The notes under the pieces are model-generated. The model was not told the origin of the DNA and ran no database searches. It worked only from the letters and a program-made list of their open reading frames with translations. Shown here one piece after another: positions 17,347 to 26,707 of a stretch of DNA of 64,000 nt. The stretch covers positions 62,001-126,000 of the forward strand of contig JBMHDF010000018.1 of the NCBI GenBank assembly GCA_049889535.1. The letters are read 5' to 3'. The translations under genes and the position numbers were made by a program. The stretch's first letter is position 1, and each line of letters opens with the position of its first letter. Source of the stretch: JAYQKL01 sp049889535. Lineage in GTDB: Bacteria; Pseudomonadota; Alphaproteobacteria; RS24.

Positions 17347-18998
17347 CGGCTGAACTGCTTGTATTTAATGCGTTTTGGCACATCCGCATCGGCGCCAAGC
17401 CGGCGTTTGCGGTCCTCTTCATAATCGGCATAATTGCCCTCAAACCATTCAACATGGCTATCGCCTTCAAAAGCTAAAATATGGGTCGCCAAACGGTCTA
17501 GGAACCAGCGGTCGTGGGATATAATGACCGCACAACCGGCAAAATCTTCCAACCCCTCCTCCAAAGCGCGCAATGTTTCCACATCCAAATCATTGGTTGG
17601 CTCATCGAGCAGCAAAAGATTAGCGCCCGAGCGTAACATTTTGGCGAGATGCACCCGATTGCGCTCCCCGCCCGACAGCAAACCAACCTTTTTTTGCTGG
17701 TCGCCACCCCGAAAGTTAAACGCCCCCACATAGGCCCGCGAATTCACCTCGCGCTTGCCAAGCTCAATCACATCATTGCCGTCAGAAATTTCTTCCCAAA
17801 CCGATTTATTGTCATCCAAATGGTCACGGCTTTGGTCAACATATCCAAGCTTAACGGTTTCCCCAAGCTTCAGGGCGCCTTGATCAGGGGTTTCGACCCC
17901 CGTCATCATTTTAAACAAAGTTGTTTTACCCGCGCCATTTGGCCCAATCACACCAACAATGCCTCCAGGCGGAAGTTTGAAAGACAAATCATCAATCAAT
18001 AAGCGCTCACCAAAGCCTTTAGACAGCCCTTCAGCCTCCAACACCACACCGCCCAAACGCGGCCCTGCCGGTATCGAAATTTGTGCGCGGCCGACTTCTT
18101 CGCGCCCTGAATTTTCCAATAATTCATTATAGGCCTGCACCCGCGCCTTACTTTTTGCCTGACGCGCTTTGGGCGATGAGCGTATCCAATCCAATTCACG
18201 TGACAGCGTGCGCTGCTTGGATTCATCCTCACGCGCTTCTTGTTCTAGGCGTTTATGTTTTTGTTCAAGCCAGCTCGAATAATTGCCTTCATGCGGAATG
18301 CCTTGCCCGCGATCTAGCTCTAAAATCCAGCCTGTCACTTGGTCGAGGAAATAACGGTCATGCGTCACCAACACAACTGTGCCAGCATATTCAATCAAAT
18401 AATGCTGCAACCATGCGACTGTTTCAGCATCCAGATGGTTGGTCGGCTCATCCAAAAGCAGCAAGTCGGGTTTTTCGAGCAATAATTTACATAATGCCAC
18501 GCGCCGTTTTTCACCGCCCGATAATGTTGCAACATCTGCCTCGCCATCAGGGCAGCGCAGAGCATCCATCGCCTGCTCAACCTGACTTTCTAAATCCCAC
18601 AAATTATGCGCATCAATCTCATCTTGCAAGGCTGCCATTTCATCAGCAGTTTCATCAGAATAATTCATGGCCAATTCATTATAGCGGTCGAGTTTGGCCT
18701 GCGCTTCAGCCACCCCTTCCATCACATTACCCATAACATTTTTATCCGGATTTAATTGCGGCTCTTGTTCTAAATAACCCACTTTAGCCCCCTCAGCGGC
18801 CCATGCCTCGCCTGTATATTCTTTATCCAGACCAGCCATAATTTTAAGCAAGGTTGATTTACCAGCGCCATTAACCCCAACAATGCCAATTTTTGCGCCT
18901 GGAAAAAATGACAGCCTAATATCTTTCAAAACCTGCTTACCCCCTGCATAGGTTTTGGAGAGCTGGTCCATGACATAAACATATTGATAAGAAGCCAT
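17343..18998 (-). CDS. ettA: Energy-dependent translational throttle protein EttA (ABC-F)
   Basis: 551 residues from the ATG at 18998, with GAAGAAAG upstream; a 9-codon in-frame extension is possible but atypical. An ABC-F ATPase that binds the ribosomal E site and gates the first elongation step according to the ADP/ATP ratio. There are two ABC domains, Walker A GVNGAGKST at 41-49 and GPNGAGKTT in the second half, each followed by an LSGGE signature and a DEPTNHLD or DEPTNDLD Walker B. Between them are the charged linker and the EttA arm region. No membrane segments, as expected for ABC-F. Confidence 0.95.
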   Translation of the reverse strand: MASYQYVYVMDQLSKTYAGGKQVLKDIRLSFFPGAKIGIVGVNGAGKSTLLKIMAGLDKEYTGEAWAAEGAKVGYLEQEPQLNPDKNVMGNVMEGVAEAQAKLDRYNELAMNYSDETADEMAALQDEIDAHNLWDLESQVEQAMDALRCPDGEADVATLSGGEKRRVALCKLLLEKPDLLLLDEPTNHLDAETVAWLQHYLIEYAGTVVLVTHDRYFLDQVTGWILELDRGQGIPHEGNYSSWLEQKHKRLEQEAREDESKQRTLSRELDWIRSSPKARQAKSKARVQAYNELLENSGREEVGRAQISIPAGPRLGGVVLEAEGLSKGFGERLLIDDLSFKLPPGGIVGVIGPNGAGKTTLFKMMTGVETPDQGALKLGETVKLGYVDQSRDHLDDNKSVWEEISDGNDVIELGKREVNSRAYVGAFNFRGGDQQKKVGLLSGGERNRVHLAKMLRSGANLLLLDEPTNDLDVETLRALEEGLEDFAGCAVIISHDRWFLDRLATHILAFEGDSHVEWFEGNYADYEEDRKRRLGADADVPKRIKYKQFSR

Positions 18999-19080
18999 AA
19001 AATTTCTTTCTTCAAATAAAAGCAAAATTTGTGATTGGCACGTTCATAACCGACACGGTTTAATAAGCGCAAGAGTTAAT

Positions 19081-19506
19081 TTATGACGCCATCAAATTTA
19101 AAATTTCGCGCACACCCATAACAGCCAATACCAGCCACGATATGAAAAACACCACAAAGCGCACCATCACCGCGTTAAATGTGACCTGCACAAGCGAATG
19201 CAAAATGCGCAACCCAACAAATGCCCAAGCCAGCTGTACAAATAACGCATCAGCATGGCCAGCAATGGCAATACCCAATGCCAAAGCGTAGAAAATTGTC
19301 GGCTGTTCATGGAGATGATTGTAATTATCCCCGACCGCGCGAATTTTTGACGGCAATAAGCCAGCAATTTCAGAAGTATGCTTAGCATCGTCAGGTTTAA
19401 TGTTCATTTTGGTCATGGTTGGAATGCGGGTTAAAAACATCCACATTGCCATGACAAATGTCCAAACTGCCAGCACGATTACTGGAAAAATTAGTTGCTC
19501 TATCAT
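19081..19506 (-). CDS. MAPEG family membrane protein
   Basis: 141 residues with four hydrophobic segments (about residues 5-25, 70-85, 88-105 and 112-135). NYNHLHEQPTIFYALALGIAI and LRILHSLVQVTFNAVMVRF are the MAPEG signatures (membrane-associated proteins in eicosanoid and glutathione metabolism). Bacterial members are mostly uncharacterised; some have glutathione transferase or peroxidase activity. It follows an acyltransferase gene by 13 bp on the same strand. Confidence 0.82.
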   Translation of the reverse strand: MIEQLIFPVIVLAVWTFVMAMWMFLTRIPTMTKMNIKPDDAKHTSEIAGLLPSKIRAVGDNYNHLHEQPTIFYALALGIAIAGHADALFVQLAWAFVGLRILHSLVQVTFNAVMVRFVVFFISWLVLAVMGVREILNLMAS

Positions 19507-19519
19507 TTGTCTTCCTCTC

Positions 19520-20134
19520 TTATCCCTTTTGTTTCGCCTGAGTATTCACATCTTGATTTTCCGGCTTTAAGCCAATCGCATCATCAAAATATTTTCTAAT
19601 TTCAATAATATCTGCATCATAATCACCATTCATCTCGAATATCTCACCAATATATATTTTTTTATTGCGGCAATCTAATTTGGCCAAAACCAACGGCACC
19701 TTCGCGCCCCATGCCATGTGATAAAAACCAGACTTCCATTTGTCATTATATGCGCGCGTCCCTTCTGGGGTAATCAACAAAACCCCACGCTCGGCTTGCT
19801 GCAAAAACTGTATTCCCTGATCGACCAAATTATTGGCCTGTGTGCGCCGTACTGGAACGCAGCCAAAAAACTTTAAAACCGGCCCCAAAGGCCACCAAAA
19901 AAGCGTGTGCTTAGCCAACACATTTATCCGCAATCTTTTGACAAAAATTCCATAAAGAAAGATTAAAAAATCCCAATTGCTTGTATGCGGCGCCGCAATG
20001 AGAACGATTGTTTTATCTCTTGGTACATCGCCAAAAATTTGCCAACCAGCAAGCCGACCGCCAAACTTAAATACCGCACTTAATAATGGCATGATGAGCG
20101 GCACATCATGAATGGTAAATCTCGAAATACGCAT
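19520..20134 (-). CDS. PlsC-like 1-acyl-glycerol-3-phosphate acyltransferase family protein
   Basis: 204 residues. The HX4D catalytic motif is His50-Asp55 in APHTSNWD, and the substrate-binding ITPEGTRAYNDKWKSGFYHMA follows at about 118. The C-terminal IYIGEIFEMNGDYDADI fits members of the PlsC superfamily that act on unusual lipids. A hydrophobic stretch near residues 10-25 may anchor it to the membrane. The acyl acceptor cannot be told from sequence. The gene sits 13 bp before the MAPEG gene. Confidence 0.78.
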   Translation of the reverse strand: MRISRFTIHDVPLIMPLLSAVFKFGGRLAGWQIFGDVPRDKTIVLIAAPHTSNWDFLIFLYGIFVKRLRINVLAKHTLFWWPLGPVLKFFGCVPVRRTQANNLVDQGIQFLQQAERGVLLITPEGTRAYNDKWKSGFYHMAWGAKVPLVLAKLDCRNKKIYIGEIFEMNGDYDADIIEIRKYFDDAIGLKPENQDVNTQAKQKG

Positions 20135-20188
20135 GAACTTAGAATACTTTTTAAAAACAACAAAAACCCTTAGATATACGGGGCAAAA

Positions 20189-20860
20189 CTAGCCTATGTG
20201 TTCGGTAAAAAAGGCCAAGCTACGCGCCCGAGCAGCCGCTGCAGCCGCTTCATCATATGTCGCACGATGATCGCAATTAAACCCATGATCCGCCTCATAA
20301 ACAAAGGCGGGCGCATCAGGTAAAGCCGCTTTAATAGCATCGACCTGATCCATCGGGATAAAAGCATCACGATCGCCAAAATGAAACATGATAGGCTTGC
20401 TTGGTAATTTGTCTAATTGCCCGCCAATGCCACCACCATAATAAGCAATCGCACAATCAAGCTCATCAATATGGGTGGCGCTCAAATAAGACATCAAACC
20501 ACCAAAACAATAGCCAACGCTTCCAACTTTTCCATAGGCTTTGAGCTGCGCCACAGTGGCCGCCAAATCCTCAATTGTGCGCGCATGGTCGAGCTGTTCA
20601 AAGGCATAAGCCATGCCAGCGCCCATATCAGCTTCTTCATAGCCAAGTTCAATGCCAGTTTGAATGCGGTCAAAAATGGCAGGCGCTAACACCGCATATC
20701 CAGCCTCAGCATAGCCATCAGCAACTTCGCGGATATGTTGGTTCACCCCAAAAATTTCCTGAATAACCATCACGCCACCCTTTGGTGTACCTGTTGGCAT
20801 GGCTTGATATGCCGAAAAAGAAAAACCATCTGCACTGGTTATAGAAATGGTATCACCCAT
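20189..20860 (-). CDS. Dienelactone hydrolase family protein
   Basis: 223 residues. The ATG at 20860 is chosen because AGGGAGG lies 5 bases before it; an ATG 15 bp upstream would put that site inside the gene. An alpha/beta hydrolase with a cysteine nucleophile: Glu35 (QEIFG), Cys118 (GYCFGG), Asp165 (FGDRDAFIP) and His192 (EADHGFNCD), matching the dienelactone hydrolase triad plus its regulatory Glu. No ring-cleavage genes are nearby, so the natural substrate is unknown. Confidence 0.88.
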   Translation of the reverse strand: MGDTISITSADGFSFSAYQAMPTGTPKGGVMVIQEIFGVNQHIREVADGYAEAGYAVLAPAIFDRIQTGIELGYEEADMGAGMAYAFEQLDHARTIEDLAATVAQLKAYGKVGSVGYCFGGLMSYLSATHIDELDCAIAYYGGGIGGQLDKLPSKPIMFHFGDRDAFIPMDQVDAIKAALPDAPAFVYEADHGFNCDHRATYDEAAAAAARARSLAFFTEHIG

Positions 20861-20920
20861 TATTTCCTCCCTCATTTTGATAAGAATAGACTAGGGAAAA
20901 AGTGATAAACAGGCAATACG

Positions 20921-21688
20921 CTATCTGCGCTCAATGAATAAGGTTTGCAGTCCGCGCCCAAACACGCCTTTTTCATCGGCAAACAGGCTATAAGACATGC
21001 CCTGCCCGACACCATCACCATCCATACGGGCATCAACCAATATCCAGTCGCCGACAGGCTGGCGATAATAAATCATGTTAATGTCGATATTGATATATAA
21101 CCAATGGTTAAAATCTAACGCCCGTGCCGTACCATGCCCCATATCGGCCATCATACAACTTTGCACAAAACTGGAAATCGGCTGATTTTTCAACAAGTCA
21201 TAATGAAAATTCATCCACACAACACCATGACCCGGCGTTTCAACGGGGTTCACCACATGATTAATATGTGCGGTTGGCGCAATCACATAATCAGGCGTAT
21301 CTTCTGCTTCAGTCACTTCATAAGGCGCGGGATAAGTGGGCCATGATGTTCCTGCAGACGAAAACGCTTCTAAATCCGCTTGGCGCACACAAGAAAGGGT
21401 CGCGCGCGCAAAAACCTCATCCCCCAAAAACAGACGCGCCTCTAGCACGCGAATACGCTTACCCTCGCGCAAAATTTTAACCTGAGTATCAACTATATGC
21501 GGAACAGGCTTATCAATATCCACAGTGAAACGGCCAGGGTTCATTTTTGAAAAATCAACCTGTTGTTCAAACAAATGCCCAAACAGGCCCGCCACCAAAA
21601 CGCCGTTCATTGCCTTCGCATCCCATGGGCTTCTGGCTTCGTGACCAGCTATAAACCGGTTTCCTTGTTGTTCGAAAAAATACCCCAT
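20921..21688 (-). CDS. TesB-like acyl-CoA thioesterase family protein
   Basis: 255 residues. A double-hotdog layout: the N-terminal half has SPWDAKAMNGVLVAGLFGHLFEQ and FTVDIDKPVP, followed by VLEARLFLGDEVFARATLSC. The second half has MADMGHGTA and WLYINIDINMIYYRQPVGDWILVDARMDG. These fit the thioesterase-like superfamily that hydrolyses acyl-CoA. Substrate length is unknown. It follows the tRNA gene by about 50 bp on the same strand. Confidence 0.72.
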   Translation of the reverse strand: MGYFFEQQGNRFIAGHEARSPWDAKAMNGVLVAGLFGHLFEQQVDFSKMNPGRFTVDIDKPVPHIVDTQVKILREGKRIRVLEARLFLGDEVFARATLSCVRQADLEAFSSAGTSWPTYPAPYEVTEAEDTPDYVIAPTAHINHVVNPVETPGHGVVWMNFHYDLLKNQPISSFVQSCMMADMGHGTARALDFNHWLYINIDINMIYYRQPVGDWILVDARMDGDGVGQGMSYSLFADEKGVFGRGLQTLFIERR

Positions 21689-21735
21689 AGGCGCTCTTTA
21701 TAAATGACTTTATTGACGTTTTTGGTGAAAGGCGG

Positions 21736-21812
21736 TGGTGGGCCCGGCAGGACTCGAACCTGCGACCAAACCGTTATGAGCGGTTTGCTCTAACCAACTG
21801 AGCTACAGGCCC
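21736..21812 (-). tRNA. tRNA with CAU anticodon, probably tRNA-Ile2 (lysidine type)
   Basis: 77 nt including an encoded CCA. The cloverleaf is complete: acceptor stem GGGCCTG/CGGGCCC, D arm, anticodon loop CTCATAA, and T arm with GGTTCGAGTCC. The first pair is G1-C72, which rules out initiator tRNA-Met. The acceptor stem has C4-G69 and C5-G68, the pairs known from E. coli to mark tRNA-Ile2 for TilS, which converts the anticodon C34 to lysidine. Elongator tRNA-Met is the alternative. Confidence 0.9.
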
Positions 21813-21822
21813 CTCCGGCAAA

Positions 21823-21841
21823 TCGTAGCTTTTAGCTACGA
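21823..21841 (-). terminator. Short hairpin at the end of panD
   Basis: A perfect 8-bp stem TCGTAGCT/AGCTACGA with a 3-nt loop, overlapping the panD stop codon and lying 10 bp from the tRNA 5' end. No T-run follows in the panD direction, so it may be an RNA-processing or stability structure rather than a terminator. Confidence 0.35.
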
Positions 21842-22170
21842 GGCGTGAGCGTTAAAACACGCGGCGTATGATTTTTAGCTTCCTCTTCATTCATCAAAGC
21901 ATAGGCAACAATAATGACCAAATCCTCAACCTGAGCCAACCGTGCTGCCGCACCATTAATACCAATCATTTGCGACCCGCGTGGCGCTTCAATGGCATAT
22001 GTGGTGAAACGCGCACCCGTATTAATGTTCAAAACATCAACTTGTTCATTTGGCAAGATACCAACTTCATCAAGCCAATCACGATCAATCGAAATTGAAC
22101 CTTCATAATGCATGTCACATTGCGTGACTTTTGCACGGTGAATTTTCGCTTTCATCAATGTCAGATTCAT
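21832..22170 (-). CDS. panD: Aspartate 1-decarboxylase
   Basis: 112 residues. Makes beta-alanine from aspartate for pantothenate and CoA synthesis. It is a pyruvoyl enzyme made by self-cleavage between Gly24 and Ser25 in HYEGSISID, the same positions as in the E. coli protein. NGAAARL, which lines the active site, and the C-terminal VIIVAYALMNEEEA are also present. GGAG lies 6 bases before the ATG. It follows rpoD by 48 bp. Confidence 0.95.
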   Translation of the reverse strand: MNLTLMKAKIHRAKVTQCDMHYEGSISIDRDWLDEVGILPNEQVDVLNINTGARFTTYAIEAPRGSQMIGINGAAARLAQVEDLVIIVAYALMNEEEAKNHTPRVLTLTPRS

Positions 22171-22218
22171 GGATATCTCCAGTCAACTATACGCCACAGC
22201 TTCATGCGCTTTTTAGGC

Positions 22219-24177
22219 TTAATTGTCAAGGAAACTACGCAATTTTCGTGACCGAGATGGATGTTTAAGCTTGCGTAAAGCTTTTGCTTCAATCTGGCGT
22301 ATCCGTTCTCGAGTCACAGAAAACTGTTGCCCAACCTCTTCTAAAGTGTGGTCGGTGTTCATACCAATACCAAACCGCATGCGCAAAACACGCTCTTCAC
22401 GGGGGGTCAGGCTGGCCAGCACCCGCGTTGTGGTTTCACGCAAATTCGACTGAATCGCCGAATCAATCGGCAAAGTCGCGTTTTTATCCTCAATGAAATC
22501 ACCCAAATGGCTGTCTTCTTCATCACCAATAGGTGTTTCGAGGCTAATCGGCTCTTTGGCGATTTTCAAAACCTTACGCACTTTCTCAAGCGGCATTGAG
22601 AGTTTTTCCGATAGCTCTTCCGGCGTTGGCTCACGGCCAATTTCATGCAGCATTTGGCGTGATGTGCGCACCAGCTTATTGATGGTTTCAATCATATGCA
22701 CTGGAATACGGATTGTTCGTGCCTGGTCCGCAATAGAGCGCGTAATCGCCTGACGAATCCACCAGGTGGCATAGGTCGAAAATTTATAGCCGCGCCGATA
22801 TTCAAATTTATCAACCGCCTTCATCAAGCCAATATTGCCCTCTTGAATTAAATCCAAGAATTGCAAACCACGATTGGTATATTTTTTAGCAATTGAAATC
22901 ACCAAGCGCAGATTGGCTTCGACCATTTCTTTTTTTGCAATGCGCGCTTCGCGTTCACCTTTTTGCACCATGCGGACAATGCGTCGGAAGTCGGACACAT
23001 CAAGCCCTGTTTCACCAGCAATAGACTGAATCTCAACCCGCAAATTTTGAATATCGTCTTTATGTTTCGTGGTGAATTCTTTCCACCCTTTACCGGTTAA
23101 ACGTGAAACCCGCCGCGCCCAATTCGCTTCATACTCATTGCCTTGATATTGTTTGATAAATTCTTCACGGTCGACGCCGGATTTATCTGCTAAACGCCAA
23201 ATCTGGTTTTCAAGGGAAATCAGACCTTTGTTAATCATATAAAGCTGCTCAACCAAAGCAGCAATCCGCATATTGTTCAAAGACAGGCTTTTCACATAGT
23301 CAATAATTTCAGAGCTGAGCTTTTCTTGACGGTTTTTCTGTGCCTTCGATAGCTCCTTGCCTTCAGATTGCAATTCCACACTCTGGTCTTGCAAGCGCCG
23401 TAATTTTTTATAGGTTTTGCCAATATCATCAAAGGTTTCAAGAACTTTTGGCTTAAGTTCCGCTTCCATAGCCGATAATGATAAATTGCTTTCATCATCA
23501 GCTTCATCTTCTGAGGGCTCGCCCTCTGCTTCACCCGTAGGCGCACCAGATGTCGGGGGTGCCGCACCCTCAGCACTATGGTCGACCTTTTTAGCATCAG
23601 GCCCTGCAAAAGTTGTTTCAAGGTCAATAATATCGCGCAACAATACTTTGCCTTCATTTAATTCATCGTGCCAAATAATAATCGCTTGAAAGGTCAATGG
23701 GCTTTCACAAAGACCAGCAATCATGGTTTCACGGCCCGCCTCAATACGCTTGGCTATCGCAATTTCACCTTCACGCGATAGCAATTCCACCGACCCCATT
23801 TCGCGTAAATACATGCGCACAGGGTCATCGGTGCGGTCGCCACCACCAGTTGTTTTGGTTGTTTTAGCTAAAGCCGTACTTTCAGAGGCAGCAATCTCAC
23901 CGTCCTCATCATCCGCATCATCCGCATCAGCGTCTTCATCATGCTCAATGACATTAATACCCATTTCAGATAATTGAGACATAATATCTTCAATCTGTTC
24001 AGTTGAGTATTTATCTGAAGTTAAGACTTTATCGCGCTGCGCATGCGTAATGAAACCCTGCGCAGTGGCTTTCTTAATCATATTTTTGAGCGCTGCATCA
24101 TTATCAATCAATGGTGCATCGGCGTCATTTGTTTCTGTTTCTGTTTCTTTTGATACTTTGGTTTTGCTTTTTACCAT
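22219..24177 (-). CDS. rpoD: RNA polymerase primary sigma factor (sigma70)
   Basis: 652 residues. Region 1.1 is at the N-terminus, then an acidic stretch (HDEDADADDADDEDGE, about residues 79-94), region 1.2 (DPVRMYLREMGSVELLSREGE), a non-conserved domain with an acidic, proline/glycine-rich insert, and the core from about residue 420: RLVISIAKKYTNRGLQFLDL, KFSTYATWWIRQAITRSIAD, and region 4.2 TLEEVGQQFSVTRERIRQIE near the end. These bind the -10 and -35 elements of housekeeping promoters. It follows dnaG by 31 bp; the primase and sigma genes are commonly linked. Confidence 0.97.
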   Translation of the reverse strand: MVKSKTKVSKETETETNDADAPLIDNDAALKNMIKKATAQGFITHAQRDKVLTSDKYSTEQIEDIMSQLSEMGINVIEHDEDADADDADDEDGEIAASESTALAKTTKTTGGGDRTDDPVRMYLREMGSVELLSREGEIAIAKRIEAGRETMIAGLCESPLTFQAIIIWHDELNEGKVLLRDIIDLETTFAGPDAKKVDHSAEGAAPPTSGAPTGEAEGEPSEDEADDESNLSLSAMEAELKPKVLETFDDIGKTYKKLRRLQDQSVELQSEGKELSKAQKNRQEKLSSEIIDYVKSLSLNNMRIAALVEQLYMINKGLISLENQIWRLADKSGVDREEFIKQYQGNEYEANWARRVSRLTGKGWKEFTTKHKDDIQNLRVEIQSIAGETGLDVSDFRRIVRMVQKGEREARIAKKEMVEANLRLVISIAKKYTNRGLQFLDLIQEGNIGLMKAVDKFEYRRGYKFSTYATWWIRQAITRSIADQARTIRIPVHMIETINKLVRTSRQMLHEIGREPTPEELSEKLSMPLEKVRKVLKIAKEPISLETPIGDEEDSHLGDFIEDKNATLPIDSAIQSNLRETTTRVLASLTPREERVLRMRFGIGMNTDHTLEEVGQQFSVTRERIRQIEAKALRKLKHPSRSRKLRSFLDN

Positions 24178-24208
24178 TTAAAAACCTCAATAAACGGCAT
24201 CCCTGATT

Positions 24209-26092
24209 TTAGCTGTCTCCTGCCAATAAAAGGCCTTGAAGGTCAGCCATCTCCCTCTTTATTGCCGTTAAGCGTTCAAAGTTTTCCTGAGTCGTTTCCG
24301 TGCCTAAATCTTTTTCAATATCTCGCATTTCAGCTGCAAGAGCGATAAGCTTATGCTGAAGTTCAAGCGCATCAAGCCAGCCACGACGCACATCGTCAGA
24401 GTTACTATCCTCTCGAACAAAGGTCAGCATACGCGCATCGGGTAATTGCTCCAGCCGCATAATGAGATCACGATGTCCAACATCATTTAAATGGGTCTTA
24501 AGGGTCTCATTGTCAAGTATATTTTGGTTATTTACCGCATCAATCATGTCATTTTTAAGCTTATTAAGACTCGGCGTTGCTAATTCAGCAAATTCAAATT
24601 GGTCGAGCTCTTTATAAAGCGCTTCAGCATGGCGCAAGACCGCTAAAACCAACATTGCTTCGCGGGGTGGAAGCATATTATCCACTCCGCTGGCGAGAGC
24701 CGAACGCCGTGCCTCCGCACTGGCAAAACTTTTTTGGATATAACCACCCGAGCGGCGAGATCGCGCTCGTGATTGACCATAGCCCCCAGCACTCGAGCCG
24801 CGATTTTGACCCTGCAATGGCACAAATAGCTTATCCATGCGCGCTTTGATGGCATCGCCATAATATTTTCTTACCTCTGCGTGCTCAATCATCGCCACAG
24901 CTTTGCGCAAACGGCTGGTCAATGCAGCCCGGCGTTCAGGCGTGTCGAAAGGCGCGGCTGTTACCTCTCTATCCCACAACATATCGACCATGGTCGCTGC
25001 TTTATCAATCAGCGTCGCCATCATCTCGCGCCCGCCCTCATGGATTATGTCATCCGGGTCTTTACCCACTGGCAACATCGCAAATCGCAATGAAAAACCC
25101 GGTTTTAACATAGGCAAAGCGCGATCTAGCACACGATAAGCCGCCCGCAGACCAGCTTCATCACCGTCTAAACACATGACTGGCTCAGGTGCCATGCGCC
25201 ATAAGAGACTAATTTGTTCCGGCGTAATTGCTGTTCCCAAAGGGGCAACAGCATAGTCAAACCCCCCACGCGCAAGACCAATCACATCCATATAGCCCTC
25301 ACAGACCAATACATTTTTTGCGTCATAGGCAGGTTGGCGCGCTTTATCAAAATTAAATAAAACCGAACCTTTATGGAATAAGGGTGTCTCGGGCGAATTG
25401 AGGTATTTTGCTTTTGCGTCGGCACTCATAGCGCGCCCGCCAAATGCAATCACCCGCCCACGCGCATCGGCAATCGGAAACATCACCCTTTGCCGGAAGC
25501 GGTCAATCACCTCATCTTGCTGATTATTTTCCGGCACTAGCGCCATACCGCAATCTATGATTTGCGCTTGTGTAAAGCCCAGCCCCAGCAAATGTTGATT
25601 CAGCGCATTTTTGCCCGCAGGCGCAAAACCAATGCCAAAGCGCTTGATGAGTTCATCGCTTAGCCCGCGTTTTTCTAAATAGGCCAATGCCTCACGCCCT
25701 TGCGCGCCATATAATTGCGACCGAAACCAAGCCGCCGCGCTTTGCGTCACATCGATGAGCTCTAATTTTTTTTGTTCCCTTTCCGCTGCCTTGGGGTCGC
25801 GTGCAGGCATTGGCAAATTGGCTTCACTGGCTAAACGCTCAACCGCTTCCATAAAACCAAGCCCCTCAGTCTCCATTATAAAGTCAAAAATAGAGCCATG
25901 TTTACCAGTCGCGAAACAATGATAAAACTGCTTATCATCATTGACTGTAAATGAGGGCGTGCGCTCATTTTTAAACGGGCTGAGACCAACAAATTCGCGC
26001 CCCCGCCGTGTGAGCTTGACCTTGCGGCCAACAACATCGGAAACAGGGATACGGTTTTTAATTTCTTCTAAAAAACTGCGCGGTAAAGACAT
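24209..26092 (-). CDS. dnaG: DNA primase
   Basis: 627 residues. Makes RNA primers at the replication fork. The N-terminal fold matches the CHC2 zinc domain, but three of the four ligands are replaced: Ser38 and Lys41 stand where Cys and His occur (LSPFKNERTPSF), Cys59 remains, and Thr62 replaces the last Cys (CFATGKHG). I recall similar loss in other alphaproteobacterial primases, so it is likely a lineage trait rather than a defect. The TOPRIM core has VLVCEGYMDVIGLARGG and MCLDGDEAGLRAA with the metal-binding acidic residues. A Ser/Arg-rich linker (about residues 425-450) leads to the DnaB-binding C-terminal domain. Confidence 0.95.
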   Translation of the reverse strand: MSLPRSFLEEIKNRIPVSDVVGRKVKLTRRGREFVGLSPFKNERTPSFTVNDDKQFYHCFATGKHGSIFDFIMETEGLGFMEAVERLASEANLPMPARDPKAAEREQKKLELIDVTQSAAAWFRSQLYGAQGREALAYLEKRGLSDELIKRFGIGFAPAGKNALNQHLLGLGFTQAQIIDCGMALVPENNQQDEVIDRFRQRVMFPIADARGRVIAFGGRAMSADAKAKYLNSPETPLFHKGSVLFNFDKARQPAYDAKNVLVCEGYMDVIGLARGGFDYAVAPLGTAITPEQISLLWRMAPEPVMCLDGDEAGLRAAYRVLDRALPMLKPGFSLRFAMLPVGKDPDDIIHEGGREMMATLIDKAATMVDMLWDREVTAAPFDTPERRAALTSRLRKAVAMIEHAEVRKYYGDAIKARMDKLFVPLQGQNRGSSAGGYGQSRARSRRSGGYIQKSFASAEARRSALASGVDNMLPPREAMLVLAVLRHAEALYKELDQFEFAELATPSLNKLKNDMIDAVNNQNILDNETLKTHLNDVGHRDLIMRLEQLPDARMLTFVREDSNSDDVRRGWLDALELQHKLIALAAEMRDIEKDLGTETTQENFERLTAIKREMADLQGLLLAGDS

Positions 26093-26167
26093 ATATTTAA
26101 CTTACGACCGAAACGGCGCGACGTCAGCCCAAAAGACAGTATATATGAAAATGGCTTGTGGAAAAAT

Positions 26168-26620
26168 TTAGCCCAGCAACTGTTTAACAAGCCCGCTTAC
26201 TTTGCCGAAATCCATTTGTCCTGTATAACGCGCTTTCAACTCACCCATAACTTTGCCCATGTCTTTAAGACCTGTGGCTTGGGTTTCCGCGATAACAGCT
26301 TCCACTGCCGCGCGCGCTTCATCTTCGTCAAGCTGGCGGGGTAAGAAGTCCTGAATAATCTCAATCTCTTCAAGCTCTTGTTGCTCAAGCTCAGCACGCC
26401 CAGCCTCTTTATAGGTTTGGGCGGACTCAACGCGCTGCTTGACCATTTTAGCTAAAATCTCGAGTATTTCATCATCTGAAACACCTTCAACCTTATCAGC
26501 GCCCCGCGCTGAAATATCCCGATCTTTAATCGCGGCGTTGATTAATCTCAATGTTGATGAACGTCTCGCGTCCTTCGCCTTAATGGCTTCTTTTAAAGCT
26601 TCATTGATGCGTTCTCGCAT
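26168..26620 (-). CDS. GatB/YqeY domain-containing protein
   Basis: 150 residues, all YqeY domain: MRERINEALKEAIKAKDARR at the start, LRLINAAIKDRDI, and a C-terminal part with TQATGLKDMGKVMGELKARY. This domain also forms the tRNA-binding tail of the amidotransferase subunit GatB, but the stand-alone protein has no firm function. It lies 75 bp upstream of dnaG on the same strand and is divergent from carA, a common alphaproteobacterial arrangement. Confidence 0.92.
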   Translation of the reverse strand: MRERINEALKEAIKAKDARRSSTLRLINAAIKDRDISARGADKVEGVSDDEILEILAKMVKQRVESAQTYKEAGRAELEQQELEEIEIIQDFLPRQLDEDEARAAVEAVIAETQATGLKDMGKVMGELKARYTGQMDFGKVSGLVKQLLG

Positions 26621-26707
26621 TATCGTGAACCTTTTCTTTTTCAGACCTGTTAGCTTAAATCAGCATTTATCCATTTACAATACGGACGCGGGAAAATACG
26701 CCAAACC

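Noticed and set aside
18083..18736. A 217-codon open frame on the plus strand opposite ettA.
   Set aside because: It is antisense to a highly conserved ABC-F gene, has no ribosome-binding site or recognisable domain, and is a product of the codon pattern of the real gene.
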